This document shows, piece by piece, positions 55,876-64,000 of a stretch of DNA of 64,000 bases. The notes beneath the pieces were generated by a model, which saw only the letters and a program-made list of their open reading frames with translations, searched no databases and had not been told where the DNA came from. Source of the DNA: Acidimicrobiales bacterium (lineage in GTDB: Bacteria > Actinomycetota > Acidimicrobiia > Acidimicrobiales > UBA8190); NCBI GenBank assembly GCA_035531755.1, contig DATKSK010000023.1, positions 1 to 64,000 of the forward strand. Direction: 5' to 3'. Numbering within the stretch: the stretch's first letter is position 1; each line of letters opens with the position of its first letter. Both the position numbers and the translations under genes were made by a program.

Positions 55876-56826
55876 GTGCGGGCGGTGACCATCGGGGACG
55901 GTGAGCTGCGCTGGGCGGAGCACCCCGACCCCGAGCCCGGTGACACCGACCTCCTGGTCGCGGTGCGGGCCGCCGGGGTCAACGCCGCCGACCTCATGCA
56001 GCGCGTCGGCCTCTACCCCGCACCCCCGGGGTCCCCGCCCGACATCCCCGGCATGGAGCTCGCCGGCGAGGTGGTCGCCACCGGCCGCCGGACGTCGCGC
56101 TTCTCGGTCGGCGACCGCGTCATGGCGGTGGTGGGCGGGGGCGCGCAGGCCGAGCTGGCCCTGGTGGACGAGCGCGGGGCCATGGCCGTGCCGGGCGGCC
56201 TGCCGTGGCCCGAGGCCGGTGGGTTCCCCGAGGTGTTCTCCACCGCCCACGACGCCCTGTTCGCCCAGTGCGGCATGTCCGTCGGCGACCGCGTGCTCGT
56301 CACCGGCGCCGCCGGGGGCGTGGGGACGGCCGGGGTGCAGCTGGCGGCCGCCGCCGGGGCCCGCTGCGTGGCGTCGGTGCGCCGTGAGGAGCTGCGCGCC
56401 GGCGTGCTCGCGCTGGGGGCGGCGGAGGCGGCCGCTCCCGACGACGCCCTCGGCTTCGGGCCGTTCGACGTCGCCCTCGAGCTCGTGGGCGCCGCCAGCA
56501 TCACCGGCGTGCTCGGCGCCATGGCCACGTCGGGCCGCATCTCGGTGATCGGCGTGGGCGGCGGTGCGCGCGCCGAGATCGATCTCCTCACCGTCATGCG
56601 CGGGCGGCTTCAGGTGAGCGGCTCCACGCTGCGGGCCCGCTCCCCGGTCGAGAAGGCCGCCGTGGCCGCCGCCGTCGAGGCGCACGTGGTGCCGCTCCTG
56701 CAGGCCGGCACGGTGCGCGTGCCGGTGGCGGCCACCGTGCCCATGGAGCGCGCCACCGAGGCCTACGAGCGCTTCGCCCGGGGGGGCAAGCTCGGCAAGA
56801 TCGTCCTGGTGGCGCCCGGCCCCTGA
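55876..56826 (+). CDS. Zinc-independent quinone oxidoreductase (MDR superfamily)
   Basis: The 316-residue enzyme has the catalytic-domain blocks AAGVNAADLMQRVGLYP and GMELAGEV, and the NADPH fold motif VTGAAGGVGTAGVQLA. Zinc ligands are absent, which fits the quinone oxidoreductase/PIG3-like branch. It probably reduces quinones or other electrophiles with NADPH. It stands alone with its own -10 element and is convergent with bioD. Confidence 0.88.
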   Translation: MRAVTIGDGELRWAEHPDPEPGDTDLLVAVRAAGVNAADLMQRVGLYPAPPGSPPDIPGMELAGEVVATGRRTSRFSVGDRVMAVVGGGAQAELALVDERGAMAVPGGLPWPEAGGFPEVFSTAHDALFAQCGMSVGDRVLVTGAAGGVGTAGVQLAAAAGARCVASVRREELRAGVLALGAAEAAAPDDALGFGPFDVALELVGAASITGVLGAMATSGRISVIGVGGGARAEIDLLTVMRGRLQVSGSTLRARSPVEKAAVAAAVEAHVVPLLQAGTVRVPVAATVPMERATEAYERFARGGKLGKIVLVAPGP

Positions 56827-56840
56827 CGCGCCGGCGCGTC
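56825..56840. terminator. Perfect 16-bp palindrome between convergent genes
   Basis: GACGCGCC-GGCGCGTC overlaps the last base pairs of the quinone oxidoreductase stop and lies 6 bp from the bioD stop. It can form a 6-bp stem with a 4-nt loop in either strand. It is a likely bidirectional terminator without a U-run. Confidence 0.4.
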
Positions 56841-56846
56841 GGGCCC

Positions 56847-57596
56847 CTACGGCGGCGTGCCGTCGGGCCGCTCCCGCGCCGTGCCATCGGGCCGGTCCCG
56901 CGCCGTGCCATCGGGCCGCTCCCGCGCCGTGCGCCGCGCCAGCTCGCCGAGGCCGTCGGGGGTCGCCGGCAGCACGCACGCGCCGTCCCGGTCGCGCAAC
57001 CACGCCAGGTTGCGCCGGTGGAGGTCCGACGACGCGTCGAAGCGGTTCAGCACGACGACGGGGACGAGGGGAGGCCGGCCGTCGCGGCGAACGTCGGTGA
57101 GTGCGCGCACGCTGAGGCGCACGGCGTTGACGGTGCCGAGCCCGGCGTCGGCCACGAGCACCACGCCGTCGGGCCCGATGGCCCGCACCATGTCCGTGGT
57201 GTCGCCGTCGTCGGCCTGCGGCGAGCGCACACCACCGGCCATCTCCACCAGCCCCACGTCGGTGCCGGCCGGCGGCCAGGCGAGCTCACCCACCAGGTCC
57301 GCCAGCGTGGGCGGGGGGAGGCCCAGCGCGTCGGCGGCCATGGGCGGCGCCAGCGGCACCCGGTACGAGCGTCCCGGCCGGCACACCGTGGCGGGCTCCT
57401 CGCCGCTCGCCGCCCCGAGCACCTCGGCGTCGGTGGGTCCCGCACCCTCGGCGAACGACTGGGCCGGCTTGCGGGCGGCCACCGACAGGCCCGCGACGCG
57501 CCAGGTCTCGAGCAGCCGGGCGGCCACCCACGTCTTGCCCACGTCGGTGCCGGTGCCCGCCACCAGGACCACGACCGCCGGACGCGGCCCGGTCAC
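56847..57596 (-). CDS. bioD: Dethiobiotin synthetase
   Basis: The 249-residue enzyme closes the ureido ring of dethiobiotin with ATP and CO2. The P-loop is VAGTGTDVGKTWVAARLL and the substrate Lys is in ARKPAQSF. LVEMAGGVRSPQADDGDTTD replaces the usual VEGAGG block, and NRFDASSDLH binds adenine. The C-terminus has three RPDGTAR-type repeats (about 56850-56924) beyond the normal fold. The GTG overlaps the bioF stop. Confidence 0.87.
   Translation of the reverse strand: MTGPRPAVVVLVAGTGTDVGKTWVAARLLETWRVAGLSVAARKPAQSFAEGAGPTDAEVLGAASGEEPATVCRPGRSYRVPLAPPMAADALGLPPPTLADLVGELAWPPAGTDVGLVEMAGGVRSPQADDGDTTDMVRAIGPDGVVLVADAGLGTVNAVRLSVRALTDVRRDGRPPLVPVVVLNRFDASSDLHRRNLAWLRDRDGACVLPATPDGLGELARRTARERPDGTARDRPDGTARERPDGTPP
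56850..56924 (-). repeat. 24-bp in-frame repeats at the BioD C-terminus
   Basis: Three 24-bp units encode ERPDGTAR, DRPDGTAR and ERPDGTPP immediately before the stop. They are outside the conserved domain. Confidence 0.8.
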
Positions 57597-58770
57597 GGGT
57601 GGTGCGGCGACTCGGTGCCCGGCGGCCCGAAGGCGGCCCGCACCTCGCCGAGGGCCTCCAGGAGCAGGGTCACGTGCGCGCTGGTGTGCGCGGCCGACAG
57701 GGTGATGCGCAGGCGCGCCGTCCCCACCGGGACCGTGGGCGGCCGGATGGCCGGCACCCACACCCCCTGGGCGCGCAGGGCGGCCGAGGCCGCCACGGCC
57801 CGGTCGTCGTCGCCGAGCACGACGGGGACGATGGGGCTCGGGTGGCCCGGGGCCACGCGGGCGACGTGGTTGGCGAGCCGCGTGCGCAGCCGGTCGCCCT
57901 CGGCCGTCTGCACCAGGCGCACCGCCGCCAGCGCGGCGGCGGCGTCGGGCGGAGTGAGCGCGGTCGTGAAGATGTAGGAGCGGGCGCGGTTGACGACGAG
58001 GTCCACGAAGGCGCGCGGTCCCGCCACGAAGCCGCCCAGCGACCCGAGCGTCTTCGACAGCGTGCCCACCCGCAGGACGTCGACCCCGCCGAGGTCGGCC
58101 GCCGGGTCGGGGCCCAGCACGCTGTGGGCCTCGTCGAGCACGAGCAGCGCGCCGTGGCGCCGGCAGGCGGCCGCCAGCTCCGCCACCGGGGCCACGTCGC
58201 CGTCCATGGAGAAGACCACGTCGCTCACGACGAGCGCTGGCCCCGTCGCCGCGCGCAGCAGCGCCTCGAGGTGGTCGGTGTCGCGGTGGCGGTAGACGGC
58301 GACCTCGGCGCGCGACATGCGGGCCCCGTCGATGATCGACGCGTGGTTGAGCTCGTCGGAGCAGATGCGCACGCCGCTGTCGCCGAAGGCACCGAGCACC
58401 CCCAGGTTGGCGCCGAACCCGGTGGGGAAGGCCGCGGCCCGCTCGGTCCCCTTCCAGGCGGCCAGCGCCGACTCGAGCTCGTCGTGCACGGGGCGCGACC
58501 CGGTGACGAGGCGGCTCGCCCCCGAGCCGGTCCCCCAGTGGTCGAGGGCCTCGTGGGCGGCGGCCACCACCGTCGGGTGCACCGACAGCCCGAGGTAGTC
58601 GTTGGACGCGAAGGCGACGACCTTGTCGCCCGTCTCGGTGAGGACGCCTTCGGGTCCCCGGGCGTCGAAGGTCACGGGGCTGCGCCACCGTCCCTCGGCC
58701 TGCAGGCGCGCGGCGCGGGCCGCCACCAGCGTGGACCACAGGCTCACCGCGCCCGACCCGGGGTCGGGCG

Positions 58771-58774
<4 letters not shown>
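57593..58774 (-). CDS. bioF: 8-amino-7-oxononanoate synthase
   Basis: The 393-residue PLP enzyme condenses pimeloyl thioester with alanine. Blocks include FASNDYLGLSVHPTV, GTGSGASRLVTGSRPVHDELE, DELNHASIIDGARMS, LLVLDEAHSVLGP and the cofactor Lys in VGTLSKTLGSLGGF. Its GTG overlaps the bioA stop and its own stop overlaps the bioD GTG, giving a tightly coupled bioA-bioF-bioD series. Confidence 0.93.
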
Positions 58775-60141
<1,367 letters not shown>

Positions 60142-60159
60142 CGGTCCAGCTCCGGCCGC

Positions 60160-60981
60160 TCAGACCTGCGAGCGCCCCCGGTCCACGATCCCCTGGCGGC
60201 GGCGCTCGATCTCGGCCGGGTCGACCCCGCCGCGCTGGAACACGGCCGCCGCGCGCCGCTCGGCCTCCCAGGCCTCACCACCGGTGACCCGGCTGGCCTC
60301 CTCGTAGGTGGCGAGGATGGCGGCCACCGCCCGGCGGTCGCTCGACACGATGTCGGCGGCCAGCCGACGGGCGAAGGGCAGGAGGTCCTCGTGGGGCACC
60401 ACGTGGTTGACCAACCCCCAGGCGAGCGCGGTGGCCGCGTCCACGAAGTTGCCGGTGGCCGTCATCTCCCGGGCGCGGCGGATCCCGACCGCCTGGGGGA
60501 GCAGGACGGTCAGCCCCCACAGCGGGTGGACACCGACGCGCCCGTGGGTGTCGGCGAAGCGCGCCCGCTCCGAGGCCACCAGGAAGTCGCAGTTGAGCGC
60601 CAGCTCCAGCCCACCGGTCACCGCCACGCCGTTGACGGCCCCGATGATCGGCTTCGTCGTCGGCAGTGTGGCCCCCCGGCCCCCGCGCCCGCGGCGACGT
60701 TGGCCGCCGTCGTCGCGCCCGGCGCCGGTCACACCGTCACCCGCCACACGCTTGAGTGGGCCGCCGTCGACGCCGAGCTCCTTCAGGTCGAGGCCGGCAC
60801 AGAAGGCGGGGTCGGCACCGGTGAGGATGAGCACGTCCACGTCGTCACGGTCGTCGGCCTCCCCGACCAGGTGGGCGAGTGCCCGCACCAACTCCGTCGA
60901 CAGGGCGTTGCGCGCCTCGGGCCGGTTGAGCGTCACCGTGGCGACGCGCTCGACGACCTCGAGGAGCGCGACGTCGGGCAC
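60160..60981 (-). CDS. Enoyl-CoA hydratase/isomerase-family protein
   Basis: The 273-residue crotonase-fold protein has the oxyanion-hole blocks DPAFCAGLDLKEL and GAVNGVAVTGGLELALNCD and the actinobacterial GRVGVHPLWGLTVLLPQAVG segment. A roughly 25-residue Arg/Gly-rich insertion (GRDDGGQRRRGRGGRG) lies between the first motif and the core. It probably acts on acyl-CoA in beta-oxidation of lipids or steroids. It lies 20 bp after the thiolase gene and before bioA. Confidence 0.86.
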   Translation of the reverse strand: MPDVALLEVVERVATVTLNRPEARNALSTELVRALAHLVGEADDRDDVDVLILTGADPAFCAGLDLKELGVDGGPLKRVAGDGVTGAGRDDGGQRRRGRGGRGATLPTTKPIIGAVNGVAVTGGLELALNCDFLVASERARFADTHGRVGVHPLWGLTVLLPQAVGIRRAREMTATGNFVDAATALAWGLVNHVVPHEDLLPFARRLAADIVSSDRRAVAAILATYEEASRVTGGEAWEAERRAAAVFQRGGVDPAEIERRRQGIVDRGRSQV

Positions 60982-61001
60982 GGCTCCTGGGTCCCGGTCG
61001 G

Positions 61002-62207
61002 CTAGGTGGTGACGATGACGCTCGACCCGTGGCCGAACAGTCCCTGGTTGGCGGTGACGCCCACCCGGGCGCCCTCGACCTGGCGCCCCGGCGCCCGGCC
61101 CCGCAGTTGCCACACCAGCTCGCACACCTGGGCGATGGCCTGGGCCGGGATGGCCTCGCCGAAGCTCGACAGGCCGCCGCTCGGGTTGACCGGGATGCGG
61201 CCGCCGATGGCGGTGTCACCGTCGCGCAGCAGGCGCTCGGCCTCACCCTCCTTGCACAGGCCCACGTCCTCGTACCAGTCGAGCTCGAGGGCGGAGGACA
61301 GGTCGTACACCTCGGCCACGTCGACGTCCTCCGGGGCGATGCCGGCCTCCTCGTAGGCGGCCGCCGCGATCGACCGGCGGAACCCGGGGCCGTCCACCGC
61401 GCCCACGGCCACGGCCGAGTCGGTGGCGAAGTTGGGCATCTCGATCACGGTCTGCGGGAACCGGGGTGTGACCGTCGACACCGCCGGGATCGTCACCAAC
61501 GTGCCCCCGCCGGCGTGGCGGCGGGCGAAGTCCATGCTCGACAGCACGAGCGCGGCCCCGCCGTCGGACGTGGCGCAGATCTCGAGCAGGCGCAGGGGGT
61601 CGGCCACCATGGGGGAGGCCAGCACCTCCTCGGCGGTCACCTCCTGGCGGTAGCGGGCGTTGGGGTTGGCCGCGCCGGCCCGGGCGTTCTTCACCTTGAC
61701 GGCCGCGAAGTCGGCCTCGGTGGCGCCGAACAGCTCCATGCGACGGCGGGCGTAGAGGGCGAAGTACGTCGGGTTGGTGGCCCCGAGGAGGTGGAACCGC
61801 AACCAGTCCGGGTCGTCCTTGCGCTCGCCGCCACCCACCGGGGCGAAGAACCCCTTGGGCGTCGTGTCGGCGCCCACGACGAGGGCCACGTCGCACAGCC
61901 CCGCCAGGATCTGCGCCCTCGCCGCGGCGATGGCCGTCGCCCCCGACGCGCAGGCGGCGTAGGCGCTCGACACCCGGGCGCCCGACCACCCCAGGGCCTG
62001 GGCGAAGGTGGCCCCGGCGATGAACCCCGGATAGCCGTTGCGGATGGTGTCCGCGCCCGACACGAACTGCACGTCGGTCCACGCCAGGCCGGCGTCGTCG
62101 AGGGCGCCACGCGCCGCGGCCAGCCCGTACTCCACGAAGTTGCGCCCCCATTTGCCCCAGGGGTGCATGCCCGCCCCGAGCACGGCCACACGACGGTCGT
62201 CAGGCAC
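61002..62207 (-). CDS. Thiolase-fold lipid-transfer protein (SCP-x/Ltp-like)
   Basis: The 401-residue protein has the active-site Cys in SSAYAACASGATAIA and the C-terminal NPSGGLSSFGEAIPAQAIAQ and NQGLFGHGSSVIV blocks of the non-canonical thiolases that pair with DUF35 proteins, including the aldolase Ltp2 of steroid side-chain degradation. The second catalytic Cys of classical thiolases is absent. The GTG overlaps the end of the DUF35 gene by 8 nt, and complex formation with that protein is expected. Confidence 0.88.
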   Translation of the reverse strand: MPDDRRVAVLGAGMHPWGKWGRNFVEYGLAAARGALDDAGLAWTDVQFVSGADTIRNGYPGFIAGATFAQALGWSGARVSSAYAACASGATAIAAARAQILAGLCDVALVVGADTTPKGFFAPVGGGERKDDPDWLRFHLLGATNPTYFALYARRRMELFGATEADFAAVKVKNARAGAANPNARYRQEVTAEEVLASPMVADPLRLLEICATSDGGAALVLSSMDFARRHAGGGTLVTIPAVSTVTPRFPQTVIEMPNFATDSAVAVGAVDGPGFRRSIAAAAYEEAGIAPEDVDVAEVYDLSSALELDWYEDVGLCKEGEAERLLRDGDTAIGGRIPVNPSGGLSSFGEAIPAQAIAQVCELVWQLRGRAPGRQVEGARVGVTANQGLFGHGSSVIVTT

Positions 62208-62661
62208 GGAGCCCCCCCGATCCGGCGGCCACGGGCCGCCACTTCCACACGAGGTACTCGTGGTCGTCGTCCTCGTAGAGCACGTCCACGACGAGCTCGA
62301 CTTCGGTGCCCACCGACAGGTCGTCGACGCCGACCCCGGGGACCACCTGGCCCATCACCACCATCTTTTCCTCGGCCAGCTCGACCGCGGCGATGCAGAA
62401 GGGCACGTAGGGGTCGGCCGCCACGTACGGCGCCGGCGGCGTGTAGCGGGCGTCGGTGTAGGACCACACCCGGCCCCGCCGGCTCAGGTGCACCTCGTCG
62501 AAGCCGTCGCCGTCGCAGCCCGGGTTGCGGCAGAAGAGGGTCTCGCGGGGGAAGGCGTAGGTGCTGCAGGTCCGGCAGCGGCTGCCGAGCAGCGCCGGCG
62601 TGTCGCCGTCGGCGGTGAACCAGCCCTCGACGGCGGGGACGCGGGTCTTGGTGGCGGCCAT
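62200..62661 (-). CDS. DUF35 OB-fold zinc-ribbon acyl-CoA-associated protein
   Basis: The 153-residue protein has a zinc ribbon with four Cys (CRTC and CRNPGC) followed by an OB-fold that includes RRGRVWSYTDARYTPPAP. Such proteins form complexes with the thiolase-like partner encoded next, binding acyl-CoA. The gene starts an operon, with TAGACT 6 nt before the ATG. Confidence 0.9.
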   Translation of the reverse strand: MAATKTRVPAVEGWFTADGDTPALLGSRCRTCSTYAFPRETLFCRNPGCDGDGFDEVHLSRRGRVWSYTDARYTPPAPYVAADPYVPFCIAAVELAEEKMVVMGQVVPGVGVDDLSVGTEVELVVDVLYEDDDHEYLVWKWRPVAAGSGGLRA

Positions 62662-62667
62662 CGGGGA

Positions 62668-62673
62668 AGTCTA
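62668..62673 (-). promoter_or_regulatory. -10 element of the DUF35 operon (leaderless)
   Basis: TAGACT on the minus strand is 6 nt before the DUF35 ATG. The ctaB gene has the same hexamer at 7 nt. Confidence 0.45.
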
Positions 62674-62811
62674 ACGCCCCGTCAGAATGCGCTTCAGGGG
62701 CCCTTCGGGCCGGCCTGCTCCGGGGCACCCGTTCGCCTCGGGAACAGCGCCGGGCGTACCCCCCGGCCCCGGCGCGCCGCCTGCCCCGCGAGCCGGCCCG
62801 TGACCCCGACG

Positions 62812-62817
62812 TAGATT
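62812..62817 (+). promoter_or_regulatory. Possible -10 element of the phzF-like gene
   Basis: TAGATT lies 37 nt before the ATG, so this transcript would have a short leader of about 30 nt. No -35 match is evident. Confidence 0.3.
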
Positions 62818-62854
62818 CGCCTTCTGCCGCCCCGGCCCGATCGCGAGCGCACCC

Positions 62855-63634
62855 ATGGACCTGACTGTCGTCGACTCGTTCACCGACCGCCCGTTCGCGG
62901 GCAACCCTGCCGCCGTCGCCGTCCTCGACGCCTTCCCCGACGACGCCCGCATGCAGGCGGTCGCCGGCGAGATGAACCTCTCGGAGACGGCGTACGCCGT
63001 GGCGCGCCCCGACGGCTCGTACGACCTGCGTTGGTTCTCCCCCACGGTGGAGGTCGACCTGTGCGGTCACGCCACCTTGGCCACCGCCCATGTGCTCGGC
63101 GGGTCGGGGAGGTTCCACACCAGGAGCGGCGAGCTCGTCTGCGCCCCCGCCCCGGACGGCTGGATCGACATGGACTTCCCGGCCGACCCCTACACGCTCG
63201 ACGACGCGCCGCCGGCGATCGATGCCGCCCTCGGCTCCGATGGCGCGGCGGCGGTGCGCGCCGTGGCCCGTGCCCGGGCGGCCATCCTGGTGGAGTTGGC
63301 CGACGCCGCCGTCGTCCGGGGGCTCCGCCCCGACCAGGCTGCCGTGGCCGCCCTCGGATCGTTCATGGTCATCGTCACCGCCGCTGCCGACCGGCCCGGC
63401 ATCGACTGCGTGAGCCGGGTGTTCGCCCCCAACGCCGGCATCCCCGAGGACCCCGCGACCGGCGCGGCCCACTGCACGCTGGCCGGCTACTGGGGCGACG
63501 CATTGGAGCGTGACGAGCTGACGGGGGAGCAGGCATCGGCCCGCGGGGGGATCGTGCGGATGCGCAGGCGCGGCGACCGCGTGATCCTCGGGGGCCGGGC
63601 GGTGACGGTCTCACAGGTGCACCTGGTCGTCTGA
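62855..63634 (+). CDS. PhzF-family isomerase/epimerase-like protein
   Basis: The 259-residue protein has the PhzF fold marks: VVDSFTDRPFAGNPAAV, MNLSETAYAV with the catalytic Glu, VDLCGHATLATAHVL, and the second-half EDPATGAAHCTLAGYW. Family members isomerise small cyclic metabolites, and the substrate is unknown. No phenazine genes are near, so phenazine synthesis is not implied. It is a single gene between divergent DUF35 and convergent SDR genes. Confidence 0.88.
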   Translation: MDLTVVDSFTDRPFAGNPAAVAVLDAFPDDARMQAVAGEMNLSETAYAVARPDGSYDLRWFSPTVEVDLCGHATLATAHVLGGSGRFHTRSGELVCAPAPDGWIDMDFPADPYTLDDAPPAIDAALGSDGAAAVRAVARARAAILVELADAAVVRGLRPDQAAVAALGSFMVIVTAAADRPGIDCVSRVFAPNAGIPEDPATGAAHCTLAGYWGDALERDELTGEQASARGGIVRMRRRGDRVILGGRAVTVSQVHLVV

Positions 63635-63691
63635 GTCGCCGCCGCGTCCGGCTCGGCGCGCCCGGGCCGGTGCGCACGGGACGGTGACCGT

Positions 63692-64000
63692 TCAGCTGCT
63701 GGCTTTGCGCACGCCCTTGCGGTAGGCACGCGGGAAGACGGCGCGGCCCACGGGAGCGAGCCGGGCGATCGGCGCGGCGTCGATGTCCATCTTCGGTCCA
63801 CCGATACGGGCGAGCAGCAGTCGGGACACCTGCTCTTCGGAGCGGCGCACCATCCTCGGGGGCATGGGCATGCCCTCGTCGAGGGCGGCCGATCCCATCG
63901 CCGTGGGGACCCACCCCGGGTACAGGACGTGAAGGTGCACACCGCGTTCCTCGGCGTCGAACGACATGCTCTCGGTGAAGGCGCTCAGCGCAGCCTTCGA
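63692..64000 (-). CDS. Short-chain dehydrogenase, C-terminal part (cut by window edge)
   Basis: The readable frame runs off the window edge and carries SKAALSAFTESMSFDAEERG, that is the Lys of the YxxxK motif onward, followed by VLYPGWVPTAM, the typical post-active-site SDR segment. Roughly the last 100 residues are visible, including a basic C-terminus (RAYRKGVRKASS). The cofactor domain lies outside the window. An internal ATG at 63967 is not the start. Confidence 0.8.
   Translation of the reverse strand, partial: SKAALSAFTESMSFDAEERGVHLHVLYPGWVPTAMGSAALDEGMPMPPRMVRRSEEQVSRLLLARIGGPKMDIDAAPIARLAPVGRAVFPRAYRKGVRKASS

Overview
This window is a very GC-rich chromosomal segment from an actinobacterium. 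GTG starts are frequent, genes are densely packed on both strands, and many neighbours share 4-bp GTGA or ATGA start/stop overlaps. A lysine/alanine-tailed HU protein, a SenX3-RegX3-like pair, a ClpS-DUF2017 pair, a Glu-Asp-Phe tRNA cluster and a heme-copper oxidase region fit Actinobacteria, most likely the Acidimicrobiia. That placement is inferred from gene content, not from a phylogeny. No insertion sequence, CRISPR array, integrase or rRNA gene is visible. Apart from the tRNA-bearing segment 18174-18619, no gene-free gap exceeds about 300 bases.

Layout. 1-11.6 kb: de novo purine and pyrimidine genes (purL, purF, purM, pyrE), interrupted by a carbonic anhydrase, an aldehyde dehydrogenase with its DUF779 partner, a diguanylate cyclase and a PHP phosphoesterase. 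11.7-18.6 kb: a flavin disulfide oxidoreductase, a PPOX protein, an SDR, an HU protein, a large Asp-box repeat surface protein with a sortase-like LAFTG signal, and tRNA-Phe, tRNA-Asp and tRNA-Glu. 18.6-20.9 kb: an unusual peptidase S51-like protein fused to a cysteinyl-tRNA-synthetase-like C-terminal region, then DUF2017 and clpS. 20.9-33.4 kb: a respiratory oxidase island with heme A and heme O synthases (ctaA, ctaB), a thioredoxin-like protein, two SCO proteins, two CtaG-like proteins, a CuA-like cupredoxin, oxidase subunits II, I and III, and a 38-residue membrane protein. 33.4-44.3 kb: a methyltransferase, a secreted amidase, a LOG-like protein, an ABC-2 exporter, serS, glutamate decarboxylase, an old yellow enzyme and a two-component system. 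44.4-50.8 kb: a compact type IV secretion-like operon. 50.8-64 kb: a P450, an amidase, a bluB-ppgK-lapA operon, a quinone oxidoreductase, a DUF35-thiolase-crotonase-bioA-bioF-bioD run, a PhzF protein and a truncated SDR.

How the genes work together. The oxidase island contains the hemes, copper chaperones and assembly factors for one terminal oxidase, and its SCO and CtaG factors are duplicated on the two sides of the structural genes. Subunit I lacks the usual D-channel Asp and K-channel Lys but keeps all metal ligands. The type IV secretion-like operon has a pilin-like protein, a VirB6/TrbL-like protein, a VirB4 apparently split into two genes, and a VirD4-like ATPase. It has no relaxase or integrase, and it is transcribed divergently from the sensor kinase through a promoter carrying a 10-bp tandem operator-like repeat. 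This is the best candidate for an undescribed system here.

Two genome-wide habits stand out. First, many operon-leading genes have a TANNNT-type -10 element 6-8 nt before the start codon, which suggests widespread leaderless mRNAs; I used it to choose several starts. Second, short tandem duplications recur at gene ends, several of them copying the stop codon, and inside protein termini and linkers.
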